Source: Thermoplasmata archaeon (lineage in GTDB: Archaea; Thermoplasmatota; Thermoplasmata; Thermoplasmatales; Thermoplasmataceae). Taken from it: 64,000 nt of DNA. Position numbers and translations under genes: made by a program. Positions 50,775 to 59,966 of the stretch are shown piece after piece (position 1 is the stretch's first letter; every line of letters begins with the position of its first letter). The notes below the pieces were generated by a model. The model ran no database searches and was not told the DNA's origin. It saw only the letters and a program-made list of their open reading frames with translations. The stretch covers positions 42,590-106,589 of the forward strand of contig JAKADM010000006.1 of NCBI GenBank assembly GCA_021820525.1. The letters are read 5' to 3'.

Positions 50775-52070
50775 TCACCATCCTCCAAACTTTGCCAGTC
50801 TGAGTGCCGCATAACCCAGACTTTCGTTTACCGGATCCCAGATTATATCGCCCATAAGCCTTTCCTTTTCTCTCAAAACCATTGCAGGTGAAAATAAGGG
50901 CACCATTCTTAAGTCCACATTTTTCGCAACAATTCCCTCTGGCCTTATATTTACAACTGTAACTGAACCGCCAAGGGCAATAAGTTTGCTTCTCAATTCT
51001 TCAATAAGCGATTGGTTTCGCTGATCCACAGATGTTATTATGGCAATCCTTGCCCTTGTCTCCATTACAAGTCTTGCCAGTGTTTTATCTACAGGATAGG
51101 TTGAAGTGAATATTCTTGAGGATTCCACAAGAAGAAGCCTTCTCTTTATTTGGTTAAAGGTATCCATTCCCGATGAGGGTACAATGAAATCCTGGCGGCT
51201 CACCATTCTGGATGATATGGGCCAGTATCCAACATTATAACCTCTGGAAATAAGATAGTTCGATCCTGAGAGGATGAGAGATATGGCATATTCCAGTGGA
51301 TTTTCATATTCTGTGCCCCTTCTCATCATCATGGATGTGTCAAGGTAAAATATGTATGTTTTCATCCCTTCCCTTTCATACTGGTTCACCAGCAAACCGG
51401 ATCTGCTATTAATCCTTGCAGAGGCTTTCCAGTTAATGCTTTTGAATGGATCTCCCGGTGCGTATTCTCTTATGGTTTCGAAGTCTGTTGTGGGTGGCCC
51501 AAGTCTGGTAAGGGCGTTCCTTGGCTTTTTCCTTTTAGACATGATCTGGAACTGGCTTTTCTTAAGAATGTGGACTTCGGGATCAACTGTTATGGGTTTA
51601 TCAGGTTCCAAGGAAATCTGCCTAGATTTGGAATGTGCCAGCACTGGATTGAAATCAATCTTTAAGAGTGTCCATTTAAAAATTCCCCTTCTCATTGCCT
51701 TTGCGTGATATTTAAATAAAAGGCTCCTTTCGCCGAATCCCTTGTAAACCATATGCACATTTGTTCCATCGGTAATTTCCATTTCATCATAAACTGGCAT
51801 CATCACATTTACAATTCCATATCCACCCCTTATGGATATATCCACAGTAACATCAAATTCTGAGCCAACCTGAATTTTTTCAGGTAAATCGAAGGAATAT
51901 TCTATCTGAACATCCATCTGGGAATAGATTAAAATAAGTGAGAATACCAGTGGAAAGAGAACGCCTGCAAAGAGAATCTTCTGGGTTGACACCAGGGCTG
52001 CCACTGCAATGATGCCAGCAATGAAAGAAAAAATTAATATCTGCTTATTCCAGGAACTTATCAATCCCAA
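50775..52070 (-). CDS. DUF58 domain protein
   Basis: A 431-residue protein with two N-terminal helices (about 8-46), an extracytoplasmic or beta-rich middle, and the DUF58 core: DFETIREYAPGDPFKSINWKA near 197-217, where 'R-x-Y-x-x-G-D-x-x-x-x-I-x-W' is the family signature. The following vWA-like fold shows YLDTSMMM near 243-250. DUF58 proteins are regularly co-encoded with MoxR ATPases, which probably remodel them. It begins directly after the MoxR stop and precedes a membrane-protein gene by 6 bp. Confidence 0.9.
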   Translation of the reverse strand: MGLISSWNKQILIFSFIAGIIAVAALVSTQKILFAGVLFPLVFSLILIYSQMDVQIEYSFDLPEKIQVGSEFDVTVDISIRGGYGIVNVMMPVYDEMEITDGTNVHMVYKGFGERSLLFKYHAKAMRRGIFKWTLLKIDFNPVLAHSKSRQISLEPDKPITVDPEVHILKKSQFQIMSKRKKPRNALTRLGPPTTDFETIREYAPGDPFKSINWKASARINSRSGLLVNQYEREGMKTYIFYLDTSMMMRRGTEYENPLEYAISLILSGSNYLISRGYNVGYWPISSRMVSRQDFIVPSSGMDTFNQIKRRLLLVESSRIFTSTYPVDKTLARLVMETRARIAIITSVDQRNQSLIEELRSKLIALGGSVTVVNIRPEGIVAKNVDLRMVPLFSPAMVLREKERLMGDIIWDPVNESLGYAALRLAKFGGW

Positions 52071-53033
52071 TCACTTTGGAACTTTCTGATTTTCAATGAA
52101 TTCCTTCACTATATCTTCAGGCCTTACTTCATCCATTACCTGCTCCGGTTTTAGCACCAGCCTGTGGGCAATGCAGTTAACTGCAAGGGCCTTAACATCA
52201 TCGGGTATGACAAAGTCCCTTCCCTGAACCATTGCGTAGGCTCTTGAAATTCTGAGAAGTGATATAATGCCCCTTGGACTGGGGCCAGCCATAATTCTCC
52301 TGTCATTTCTAAGCTCCCTGAAGGATGATATATAATTCATAATATCATCATCCACAGTTATACTCTCACTGAGGGCCTGCAATCCTATCAAAGAATTCTG
52401 GTCAAGTATTTTTGAGGCTCTGGATGATGGATCATCCGTTTTCCATTCCTTTCTCCTCCTTAATATCTCAAGATCATCCTCGGGATATCCAAAGGATAGT
52501 TGAATCATAAACCGATCCATCTGGGCTTCAGGCAATGGATAGGTTCCTTCGAACTCTATGGGGTTTTGCGTCGCTATGACCAGAAAGGGAGCCGGTAGTT
52601 TCAAGGTCTCCCCCTCTATGGTCACCTGACCCTCCTCCATTGATTCAAGGAGCGCTGCCTGTGTTTTTGGAGGCGCTCTGTTTATTTCATCAGCAAGAAT
52701 CAGATTGGAAAATATGGGCCCTTTCATTGTTTCGAACTGGCCTGTTGATGCCCTCCAGATTCTTGTTCCTGTAATATCGCTGGGAAGAAGATCTGGCGTG
52801 AACTGCACCCTTCTGAATGAAAGGCCCAAAACCGATGCCATGAGCTTGGCTACAAAGGTTTTTCCTATTCCGGGATTGTCCTGAAGCAGAATATGGCCTG
52901 AAGCTACTATGGCTGAAACCATTTTGGAAAGATTTTTCTTATCTCCAACAAAATATCTTGAAATCTCCTCAACAATCCCTGACGTTTTCCCTATGCTCTC
53001 CTTTATATTGTCTTCAAAATTTTCACTGTTCAT
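52071..53033 (-). CDS. MoxR-family AAA+ ATPase
   Basis: A 320-residue AAA+ chaperone-like ATPase. Walker A is DNPGIGKTF near 52-60, LLPSDITGTRIW near 80, Walker B LILADEINRAP near 109-119, ATQNPIEFEGTYPLPEAQ (sensor 1 region) near 152-169, and sensor 2 AGPSPRG near 248. MoxR proteins mature or regulate partner complexes, often with vWA proteins such as DUF58. I use ATG at 53033 with AGGAG 11 nt upstream; GTG at 53045 is possible. It overlaps the upstream membrane-protein gene slightly and joins DUF58 directly. Confidence 0.93.
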   Translation of the reverse strand: MNSENFEDNIKESIGKTSGIVEEISRYFVGDKKNLSKMVSAIVASGHILLQDNPGIGKTFVAKLMASVLGLSFRRVQFTPDLLPSDITGTRIWRASTGQFETMKGPIFSNLILADEINRAPPKTQAALLESMEEGQVTIEGETLKLPAPFLVIATQNPIEFEGTYPLPEAQMDRFMIQLSFGYPEDDLEILRRRKEWKTDDPSSRASKILDQNSLIGLQALSESITVDDDIMNYISSFRELRNDRRIMAGPSPRGIISLLRISRAYAMVQGRDFVIPDDVKALAVNCIAHRLVLKPEQVMDEVRPEDIVKEFIENQKVPK

Positions 53034-54108
53034 AAAACTTTTCACTCCTTGTTATTGCCCTTAAGAGGTTATCAACGATCTTCTTTCTTTTCCCGATCTC
53101 CTTCTGTAAATTTGCATTGCTGTCCCCAATCCCAAGAATTATGGACGGTGGGGTCTTATATTCAATTACTGGGGCTAACAGTTTAACAATATCTGTGTAT
53201 TCAAAACCCGCTGATGAAAGAAAACTGGAAATGTTAATCAGAAGATTCTCCTTCCTTCCCTTCAGTTCAAACTCCTTTATGGAATCTCCCATGGTATTTA
53301 CCTTAAGTATTTCGGTTTTTGCCCTTTCCTTGTTGAATTTTTCATATACTTGTAAACTGTTTCTGTCCATTACGGTAGATATGGATCTGAAAGATTTCAC
53401 CAGGAGATCTGCAACAACCAAAATAGCTATGATTGCCACTATTATCAGGGATATATAATCGTAGGGTGAACCTTTCTCCATAAAATAGAGTCCTGTAAAA
53501 AAGCCTTCAACTGCAAGATATAGACCATAGGGAGATAGATTTGCAAGTACAAAACTTGATATTTTTACAGCACTCTCACTCTGGCTGTCAACATAATAGT
53601 AAAAGGGTGTAACCGCCAGAATAAGAAATTCTGGAAATAGAATGGCATAGGTTATGGGGACAAGATAGTTGATATTTACTGTGAACATTACGAGGATAAT
53701 GGGAATAAGGGAGTTTGCAAAATGGGTATTGCTGTTTAGAAAACTCCTGTAATGGTCATAGTCATCTATTTTCCTGTTAAGGCGTATAGACAGGGCCTTG
53801 AAGGTAAGTATGAGGAGTGAAATAATGGATGCACCTTCAAAAACTCTGGATGCACCCGTAATGAAAAAGAGAACTGAAACCAGATCCAGATAGATAAAAA
53901 ATATTGACAATATTGGAACCATTACAACATTAATGTACATTCCGGCGAATTTATGCCCTTTTTTGTAAATGATTGAGCCTGAGGTTTCTCCGAAAATATA
54001 TGTGGATAGGGAAAGCAAAATTATGCCTATAAAAACAGGCAGAATGGAAAGGAAAAAAATTGCAAGGAAAAGGGCAGCCAGGGTTAATTTCAGGTAAACT
54101 TTATCCAT
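53023..54108 (-). CDS. Polytopic membrane protein in the MoxR operon
   Basis: A 361-residue protein with about eight helices in residues 5-245 and a cytoplasmic C-terminal domain of about 110 residues. The cytoplasmic part is alpha/beta and contains LLAPVIEYKTPPSIILGIGDSNA, followed by basic and charged residues. No family recognised. The stop overlaps the MoxR start region; the start is 3 bp after the stop of the upstream gene. It probably forms a membrane complex with the DUF4129-like and DUF58 proteins, by analogy with other MoxR operons. Confidence 0.65.
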   Translation of the reverse strand: MDKVYLKLTLAALFLAIFFLSILPVFIGIILLSLSTYIFGETSGSIIYKKGHKFAGMYINVVMVPILSIFFIYLDLVSVLFFITGASRVFEGASIISLLILTFKALSIRLNRKIDDYDHYRSFLNSNTHFANSLIPIILVMFTVNINYLVPITYAILFPEFLILAVTPFYYYVDSQSESAVKISSFVLANLSPYGLYLAVEGFFTGLYFMEKGSPYDYISLIIVAIIAILVVADLLVKSFRSISTVMDRNSLQVYEKFNKERAKTEILKVNTMGDSIKEFELKGRKENLLINISSFLSSAGFEYTDIVKLLAPVIEYKTPPSIILGIGDSNANLQKEIGKRKKIVDNLLRAITRSEKFYEQ

Positions 54109-54111
54109 TCT

Positions 54112-55287
54112 TCATCCCTGCTCATATTTTCTCCAGACAATCAGAGGGTTTCTGAAAGAATCTCTCACTCCTCTCAGGAATATTTCATATTCTTCCCTTT
54201 TAATTGTCTTTTTCCCATAAAATACCTTTTCAAATATAAGGGTGATCCTTTTTGAAGCCTCCCTGTTATTCAAATATTCTTTCATTCTTCCATCATTCAG
54301 TATTTCCCTTAATGTTTTGCCATTCATCTCCTCAAGTATTTTCCTCCCCAGGTTTGCCAGCATTACATCTCTCACATCTTCACTGTATATGTTTCCTACC
54401 ATATCTATTGTCCTGGATTTTCCAGATTCATTGGATATAACCAGCCTGTTTAGGCCCTCCTCAAGTTTGAAAGATATGTGCCCGGAAGAAATATTTATGG
54501 ATTCTTGATTTAAAGTTATTTTTAAATCAGAATCAAATATTTTCATTTCCATGCTGTCAGTAAATTGCCAAAGAGGTGGCAGATCCTCCTCTACAGGCAG
54601 GGAAATTCCCTCTATGGATTTAATCTCGAAGTATGGGATTGCATATTTGATCTGAATCTTTTCTCCCTTCCCGTCCACTTGCTCAATTACAGGAATAACC
54701 GGTTCCTGTTTCTCCATTTTTTGTTCCATCCTTTCCATCACAGGCCTTCCCCTGATCATCGCTGGCCTTAACCTCTGCCTGTTTGTTAAGAGAAGAACCA
54801 CAAGAACGGCAGACACCGCTATAAGGATAATAATCAAGAATATGGGATTCAATAGGATGGGCACAACTGGGTTCTGCTTTGGAGTATTCTGTGGCCCCTT
54901 GCCTGTACCGGAATGCCCGCCTCCTCCTGGTGAGCTTGGATGGCTCCCTCCAAAAAGGGAAAGGTTAAGAGGGGGAAAAACAAAGTGAAAGGGATCTGGA
55001 AAAGAAAAATTTATAATGGGTATGTTGAAAGGAACCTTGAAACTCAATGGAGGTAAATGAAAATTTATGGGAAAATTGGGGAGGTTCAGGCCAAGGCCAT
55101 TTCCGTTGCCATTGCCCAGACCAGTGCCACCTCCATTGCCACCGCCCGATCCAGTACCTGAACCAAGGGAACCGCCATTCCCACCACTTCCTCCCTGTAC
55201 AGGCTGAACTACAGTTATGGCAGAAATTAATAGCCATGTAACAAGAAGAATGGCAATAATGGAGACCGCGGTGCTTCTCCAGTTCAT
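54112..55287 (-). CDS. Membrane protein with Gly/Asn and Pro/Phe-rich extracellular linker, DUF4129-like C-terminus
   Basis: A 391-residue protein. After an N-terminal anchor helix (about 8-26) comes a low-complexity stretch: glycine/asparagine-rich (about 30-68), then proline/phenylalanine-rich (NFPINFHLPPLSF, FPDPFHFVFPPLN), then serine/glycine. A second helix (about 145-170) leads to a cytoplasmic basic region and a C-terminal helical domain (LREILNDGRMKEYL, RITLIFEKVFYGKKTIKREEYEIFLRG by parts) that resembles DUF4129, a regular member of MoxR/transglutaminase operons. The family call is tentative. It is the first gene of the operon, 3 bp before the next. Confidence 0.6.
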   Translation of the reverse strand: MNWRSTAVSIIAILLVTWLLISAITVVQPVQGGSGGNGGSLGSGTGSGGGNGGGTGLGNGNGNGLGLNLPNFPINFHLPPLSFKVPFNIPIINFSFPDPFHFVFPPLNLSLFGGSHPSSPGGGGHSGTGKGPQNTPKQNPVVPILLNPIFLIIILIAVSAVLVVLLLTNRQRLRPAMIRGRPVMERMEQKMEKQEPVIPVIEQVDGKGEKIQIKYAIPYFEIKSIEGISLPVEEDLPPLWQFTDSMEMKIFDSDLKITLNQESINISSGHISFKLEEGLNRLVISNESGKSRTIDMVGNIYSEDVRDVMLANLGRKILEEMNGKTLREILNDGRMKEYLNNREASKRITLIFEKVFYGKKTIKREEYEIFLRGVRDSFRNPLIVWRKYEQG

Positions 55288-55343
55288 AATACATGAAACA
55301 AATCAATTTATTATAATTTACCCAAAAATGTCTGAAACAGTAA

Positions 55344-55354
55344 TAAATATATAT
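55344..55354 (+). promoter_or_regulatory. TATA box of the PH-like/zinc-ribbon gene
   Basis: TAAATATATAT is centred about 29 nt before the ATG at 55379, in keeping with a leaderless or near-leaderless message. It lies in the 91-bp divergent gap to the MoxR operon. Confidence 0.5.
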
Positions 55355-55378
55355 CTGTAATGGCTATTTCATTGTATT

Positions 55379-55993
55379 ATGATAGTACTGGATCCAGATG
55401 AAAATGAAATACTGCAGGAAAAAAGCGTTATGATACAGAATGGTGCAAAGGTCGAGAATGGAATACTCCATGTTACAAATAAAAGAATACTCTATGAAAA
55501 ACAGGGGGAAAGAAAGCTGAGAAGGGCTGAAGCGTCAAAAATCTTTCTTGAAGTCCCCATGTATGAGGTGGTTAATGTGGCTTCAGCCGTACCAAAAATG
55601 AGCCTGATGACAAAAAAGAAGTTAAGCATTGAGTACAGGGATTCCGGTGATATGAAGATCGTGGAGTTCGAAATAAAGCATCCAGAGGCTCTGGTGGATA
55701 CAATTAAAAATTGGGCAACAACATCAAAGAGAGATCATGAAGAAAAGATGAAGGCGGAAGATCAGGAAAGGTTTAGAAGGGAGGTTGAGCTTGCCAAGGC
55801 AAAGGCATCGAAAAGCAATGTAAATATGATCAATCTTGGAAATCCCTCCCAGAAAAGGGACAGTTCAGCTGTCCAGACAAATAATAATCTTCCAAGGAAG
55901 GCGGATACCCTTGAAGTATGCCCAGAGTGTGGAGAGGTAATTCCAGAAAATAGCAAGTTTTGCCCGCATTGTGGGTATAAGATAAGGGATTGA
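55379..55993 (+). CDS. PH/GRAM-like domain protein with C-terminal zinc ribbon
   Basis: A 204-residue cytoplasmic protein. The N-terminal part (about 5-120) has the strand order of bacterial PH/GRAM-like domains, including GILHVTNKRILYEKQG near 30-45 ('T-N-x-R-I') and LSIEYRDSGDMKIVEFEI near 83-100. A charged helical linker follows. The last 25 residues form a zinc ribbon with CPEC and CPHC (CPECGEVIPENSKFCPHCG by parts). Comparable architectures occur in archaeal SHOCT/PH-like proteins of unknown role. Monocistronic, divergent from the MoxR operon. Confidence 0.75.
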   Translation: MIVLDPDENEILQEKSVMIQNGAKVENGILHVTNKRILYEKQGERKLRRAEASKIFLEVPMYEVVNVASAVPKMSLMTKKKLSIEYRDSGDMKIVEFEIKHPEALVDTIKNWATTSKRDHEEKMKAEDQERFRREVELAKAKASKSNVNMINLGNPSQKRDSSAVQTNNNLPRKADTLEVCPECGEVIPENSKFCPHCGYKIRD

Positions 55994-56160
55994 TTTTTCA
56001 TATTTATGAACAGGGAATGAACAGGAAAAGAAGTGGAATTTATATCTCATAAGTTTCCGTCTTATTTAAATTATGAAAGGCAGGCATGTAAAATACTTAA
56101 AGCCTAATTTTTGAAAAAAATTTGGGCAAAATCTTAATAATTGTTTATTAATTAAGAATC

Positions 56161-58116
56161 GTGGATAGGAATTTAGAATCAGTGGAAGAATGGGTTAAAG
56201 CCCAGAATGTTAAATCTACGAAAGACATAGAAGTTCCTAAGATTCTTTTTGATCAGGTTATAGGTCAGGAGGAGGCCAGGGAAGTAGTCAAAAAAGCAGC
56301 CCTTCAAAAGAGGCACGTACTTCTCATAGGAGAACCTGGAACGGGCAAATCCATGCTTGCTCAGTCCATGGTAGATTTTTTGCCCAAGGAAGAACTTGAA
56401 GATATTGTTGTATTTCATAATCCGGAGGATAATAACAGGCCAAAGGTTAAAACATTCCCGGCAGGCAAGGGCAAGGAGATAGTAAGGCAGTATCAGATTA
56501 GAGCGGAGCAGGAGAAAAGGGATAAGGCAAGAATGTTCGTAACTCTTGTATTTTCAATCATAATAGTTGGTTTAATTGTCTCCATACTCACTTCCGATTA
56601 TTATATTGTGTTTGTGGCCATAATGGCAGCGGCAATGGTCTACTTCATTTCTGCAGTTAATCCTGCAATGAGGTTTGAAAAGGCAATGGTACCTAAGGTC
56701 CTTGTATCCCATACGCCAAGCGACAAGCCACCCTTTGTTGATTCAACAGGGGCCCATTCAGGGGCACTCCTTGGTGACGTAAGGCATGATCCTTTCCAGT
56801 CAGGCGGTCTGGAAACACCATCTCATGAAAGGGTTGAGGCTGGAAACATACACAAGGCTCATAAGGGCGTCCTTTTCATAGATGAAATCAACTTACTGAG
56901 GATGGAAAGCCAGCAGTCTCTGCTCACAGCAATGCAGGAAAAGAAGTTTTCCATTTCAGGACAGAGCGAGAGAAGTACAGGTGCACTTGTTCAGACAGAA
57001 CCTGTACCATGTGATTTCGTCCTTGTTGCTGCAGGAAATCTTGATGCCATACAGGGTATGCACCCTGCTCTCAGGTCAAGAATAAGGGGATACGGCTACG
57101 AAGTATTTGTGAACGATTCAATGGAAGATTCAGACGAGAACAGAAGGAAACTTGTTCAGTTCATTGCGCAGGAAGTTGTTAAGGATAAAAAGATACCACA
57201 CTTTGATGAAGGCGCAATAATAGAAATAATTAAGGAAGCACAGAAAAGGGCAGGAAGAAGAGGCAAACTTACATTGAGGCTCAGGGAACTGGGAGGCCTC
57301 ATAAGAGCAGCCGGAGATGTGGCCATATCTGAAAAAGCTTCCATTGTAACCGCAGATCATGTAACCAAAGCCAAACAGTTCAGCAAGCCTCTGGAGCAGC
57401 AAATAGCAGACAGGGCTCTTGAAGTTAAGAGATTATACAAGACATTTAACAACCAGGGTACAGCCGTGGGAACAGTAAATGGACTTGCAGTTATGGGCGG
57501 AAACAACGGAATGGCAGAATATACGGGAATAGTTATGCCCATAGTTGCAGAGGTGACTCCATCCCAGACCAAGGGTCATGGAAGCGTAATTGCAACGGGA
57601 AAACTGGGTGAAATTGCAAAGGAAGCTGTGCAGAATGTAACGGCTGTATTTAAAAAGATAAGCGGCAAGGATCTTTCAGATATGGATATACATATACAGT
57701 TCATTGGAACCTACGAGGGTGTGGAAGGGGACAGTGCAAGTGTTTCCATAGCAACTGCGGTTATATCTGCCATAGAGGAAATTCCAGTCAATCAGAACAT
57801 AGCCATGACAGGGTCGCTGAGTGTAAGAGGCTACGTCCTGCCTGTAGGTGGTGTAACCGCAAAGGTTGAGGCTGCCATAGAGGCTGGGCTTGAGAAGGTT
57901 ATAGTGCCTGCCTCAAACTATGGTGATATCATACTTGACCAGAATCACAAGGATAAAATAGAAATCGTTCCTGTCAACACCATAGAGGAGGTTCTTGAGA
58001 ATGCACTGGAGAAGACACCTGAAAGACAGAAACTTCTTGACAGGATAACGGGCCTGTTAAAATCTGGTGCACCAATCGCCCCTAAGGGAAGTCGTGTCGG
58101 GCCAAATGTCGCTTAA
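56161..58116 (+). CDS. lonB: Archaeal Lon protease (LonB), membrane-bound
   Basis: ATP-dependent serine protease for quality control, anchored to the inner face of the membrane. The 651-residue protein has Walker A GEPGTGKS at 57-64, two helices inserted in the AAA+ domain (about 122-168) that are diagnostic of LonB, Walker [11 protein letters not shown] near 238, and a protease domain with catalytic Ser525 (EGDSASVS) and Lys568 ([10 protein letters not shown]). GTG at 56161 is the start, with TATA-like CTTAATAATTG about 30 nt upstream. The 3' end overlaps the Cgi121 ATG by 11 nt. Confidence 0.96.
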   Translation: MDRNLESVEEWVKAQNVKSTKDIEVPKILFDQVIGQEEAREVVKKAALQKRHVLLIGEPGTGKSMLAQSMVDFLPKEELEDIVVFHNPEDNNRPKVKTFPAGKGKEIVRQYQIRAEQEKRDKARMFVTLVFSIIIVGLIVSILTSDYYIVFVAIMAAAMVYFISAVNPAMRFEKAMVPKVLVSHTPSDKPPFVDSTGAHSGALLGDVRHDPFQSGGLETPSHERVEAGNIHKAHKGVLFIDEINLLRMESQQSLLTAMQEKKFSISGQSERSTGALVQTEPVPCDFVLVAAGNLDAIQGMHPALRSRIRGYGYEVFVNDSMEDSDENRRKLVQFIAQEVVKDKKIPHFDEGAIIEIIKEAQKRAGRRGKLTLRLRELGGLIRAAGDVAISEKASIVTADHVTKAKQFSKPLEQQIADRALEVKRLYKTFNNQGTAVGTVNGLAVMGGNNGMAEYTGIVMPIVAEVTPSQTKGHGSVIATGKLGEIAKEAVQNVTAVFKKISGKDLSDMDIHIQFIGTYEGVEGDSASVSIATAVISAIEEIPVNQNIAMTGSLSVRGYVLPVGGVTAKVEAAIEAGLEKVIVPASNYGDIILDQNHKDKIEIVPVNTIEEVLENALEKTPERQKLLDRITGLLKSGAPIAPKGSRVGPNVA

Positions 58117-58531
58117 AATTTTTAAAATCCATTCAAAAATAGATTTAATTTTTTTAAAATCAGAACTAAAGAATTTTTCAAATAATTTTTATTCCGTAAT
58201 CAATGGTTCATTAAAATTTCCTGTTGAGTTCATAGAGGAAGCCTATGAAAGATCGGCACATTTTGCCAGTACAAGATTTAAGGAGAGAAGTTCATATTTT
58301 CTGTGCCTTCTATCCGGGAAGACCAATCTGGATAAGGCCATAGGGGAAGTTGGATTTGGGCAAAAGGATCGGGTAGGCATCCTTGTCACCGATTCTGAAG
58401 ATATTATTAACCATCTATGGGAATACGTTGATCAGATGTCACCCTATGTCAGTGATGTAAAGGACAGCAAGAAATTTTACGGGGAAATGACTATGGTTGA
58501 ACTGGAGTTGATCAGATCTGACAGAGCATAA
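58106..58531 (+). CDS. cgi121: KEOPS complex subunit Cgi121-like
   Basis: KEOPS makes the tRNA t6A modification together with Kae1 and Bud32; Cgi121 recruits tRNA. From ATG 58106 the product has 141 residues. The central region [21 protein letters not shown] followed by [18 protein letters not shown] and VGILVTD matches the family's 'A-x-x-x-A ... R-S-x-x-x-E-x-L-x-x-L-S-G-x-x-x-I-x-x-A-I-x-x-x-G' pattern, though the usual Glu after the R-S pair is not retained exactly. The start overlaps the lonB stop by 11 nt; the open frame extends 13 codons upstream inside lonB. Other KEOPS genes are not in the window. Confidence 0.75.
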   Translation: MSLKIFKIHSKIDLIFLKSELKNFSNNFYSVINGSLKFPVEFIEEAYERSAHFASTRFKERSSYFLCLLSGKTNLDKAIGEVGFGQKDRVGILVTDSEDIINHLWEYVDQMSPYVSDVKDSKKFYGEMTMVELELIRSDRA

Positions 58532-58559
58532 ATTTCTGGCTTACAGTGGCCATCTAAAT

Positions 58560-59438
58560 ATGGATGTTGTGATGTCTGTTAAGAAAATTACAGATGATAT
58601 AACCCTTCCTGTGGAAAATGTAAATGAGGTTTTTGGGGGTACAGCAGGAAATTTTACGAAGATAGCCCTCAAGATAAGTTTGCCCTTCCGGCTTTATTCC
58701 ATTGTATCATCCATAAGCCATAATAAATATCTTGATTTTTTAATTGAGAAAGGTTTTGACATGAATGGTATTGTTATTTCCGATGATGATTTTGGACCTG
58801 TATGTTACGCAGTTAATGATGGAAAGGAGCAGAGGTATTTCATGGCAGAGGGTCCCATGAAAAGGCTTTCCTATAGGATTCTCGACGAAAAATACGATTA
58901 TCTCCATCTTGGAACGGGAAACCCTGAGCTGAATTATCAGTTAATGGAGGGGTGCTCTTATGAAAGGCTTTCGTTTGATCCGTCGCAGGAGATATTTTAT
59001 AAATATTCCGCAGAACAGATAAGGGATTTTATGAACAGATCCGATTTCATAATGGGTAATGAAAATGAGATAAAATTCATGAAGGATAGGACGGGAATAG
59101 ACTTTAAGGAAATTGCTGGAATGGGGAAGATCATCGTAATGACAAGAGGATCGAGTGGATGCACTGTTATAGGTGGCAGCTCATTTTCGGTTCCCGCCTA
59201 TGGTAAAGTTGAGGACGGGGATACTCTTGGTGCTGGAGATTCCTTCAGGGCAGGTTTTTATTATGGCCTTTATAACAATCTTACCCTGGAAGAAAGTGTA
59301 GCCTGCGGAAATGTGGTTTCCTATTTTGTCGTTCTTAACGGATTAAATAATTTCAATGTGGATGGTAGAAGAATCATAGAAATGGGAAAGGAATTAAGTA
59401 AAAAAGTAATTTACCACAATGGCGATTTACGAATTTGA
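58560..59438 (+). CDS. PfkB/ribokinase-family kinase (Thermoplasma nucleoside/sugar kinase type)
   Basis: A cytoplasmic sugar or nucleoside kinase. Within 292 residues from ATG 58560, GGTAGNFTKIA near 27-37 is the substrate-side PfkB motif, FGPVCYAV near 77 follows, and DTLGAGDSFRAG near 221-232 carries the anion hole and catalytic Asp. It resembles Thermoplasma acidophilum Ta0880 as I remember that sequence. The ATG omits the first core strand: in-frame codons upstream (58527-58559) read [11 protein letters not shown], which matches the usual N-terminus. The only possible upstream starts are CTG (58518 or 58536), so the true start is likely 58518 and non-canonical. Overlaps the carbonic anhydrase gene by 20 nt. 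Confidence 0.85.
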   Translation: MDVVMSVKKITDDITLPVENVNEVFGGTAGNFTKIALKISLPFRLYSIVSSISHNKYLDFLIEKGFDMNGIVISDDDFGPVCYAVNDGKEQRYFMAEGPMKRLSYRILDEKYDYLHLGTGNPELNYQLMEGCSYERLSFDPSQEIFYKYSAEQIRDFMNRSDFIMGNENEIKFMKDRTGIDFKEIAGMGKIIVMTRGSSGCTVIGGSSFSVPAYGKVEDGDTLGAGDSFRAGFYYGLYNNLTLEESVACGNVVSYFVVLNGLNNFNVDGRRIIEMGKELSKKVIYHNGDLRI

Positions 59439-59943
59439 GGGTAGAAAACCCGAGATATCCGGGGAAGCCTATGTGTTTCCAGGTGCAACCATAATTGGCG
59501 ATGTTAGAATCACCGGGAAGGTTTGGGTAGGACCGGGAGCAGTAATAAGGGGAGATTATGGTACCATAATAATAGATGATGGCACAGCTGTGGAGGATAA
59601 TGTTGTCATTCATGCAAGGCCCGGGAAGGAGACAAAAATAGGGAAAAATGTCACCCTTGGTCATTCCTGTGTGATTCATACTGCGACCATTGGGGACAAT
59701 GCAGTTGTGGGAATGCATTCAACGGTGACAGATTATGCTGAAGTTGGAGAGTGGGCAGTTGTGGCCGAACATGCCCTTGTAAAGACAAGGCAGGTTGTGG
59801 AAAGGGAAACTGTTGTGGGCGGAGTTCCAGCAAAACCCATAAGAATGGTGGATGAGGAGTACAAAAAACTCTGGGCAGACTACAAGCATAATTACACATC
59901 CTTCTGCGAGAGATATAAAAAAAATTTAAATGAAAAGTTATAA
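59419..59943 (+). CDS. Gamma-class carbonic anhydrase-like hexapeptide-repeat protein
   Basis: A 174-residue left-handed beta-helix protein. Hexapeptide repeats run from about 16 to 135 (for example [36 protein letters not shown]). Candidate zinc histidines match the gamma-CA pattern: VVIHARPG near 64, LGHSCVIH near 80-87. Arg39 and Asp41 in IRGD and Gln/Glu positions are near the family's places. These proteins trim as trimers; many homologues lack shown activity, so carbonic anhydrase is tentative. ATG overlaps the PfkB gene by 20 nt and it is 23 bp before enolase. Confidence 0.85.
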   Translation: MAIYEFEGRKPEISGEAYVFPGATIIGDVRITGKVWVGPGAVIRGDYGTIIIDDGTAVEDNVVIHARPGKETKIGKNVTLGHSCVIHTATIGDNAVVGMHSTVTDYAEVGEWAVVAEHALVKTRQVVERETVVGGVPAKPIRMVDEEYKKLWADYKHNYTSFCERYKKNLNEKL

Positions 59944-59966
59944 AAACTTTCAATCCCTTATCTATT

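Noticed and set aside
54112..55287. Gly/Pro-rich repeats considered as a CRISPR or DNA satellite
   Set aside because: The repetition is at protein level with irregular codons; there are no equal-length direct repeats and spacers.
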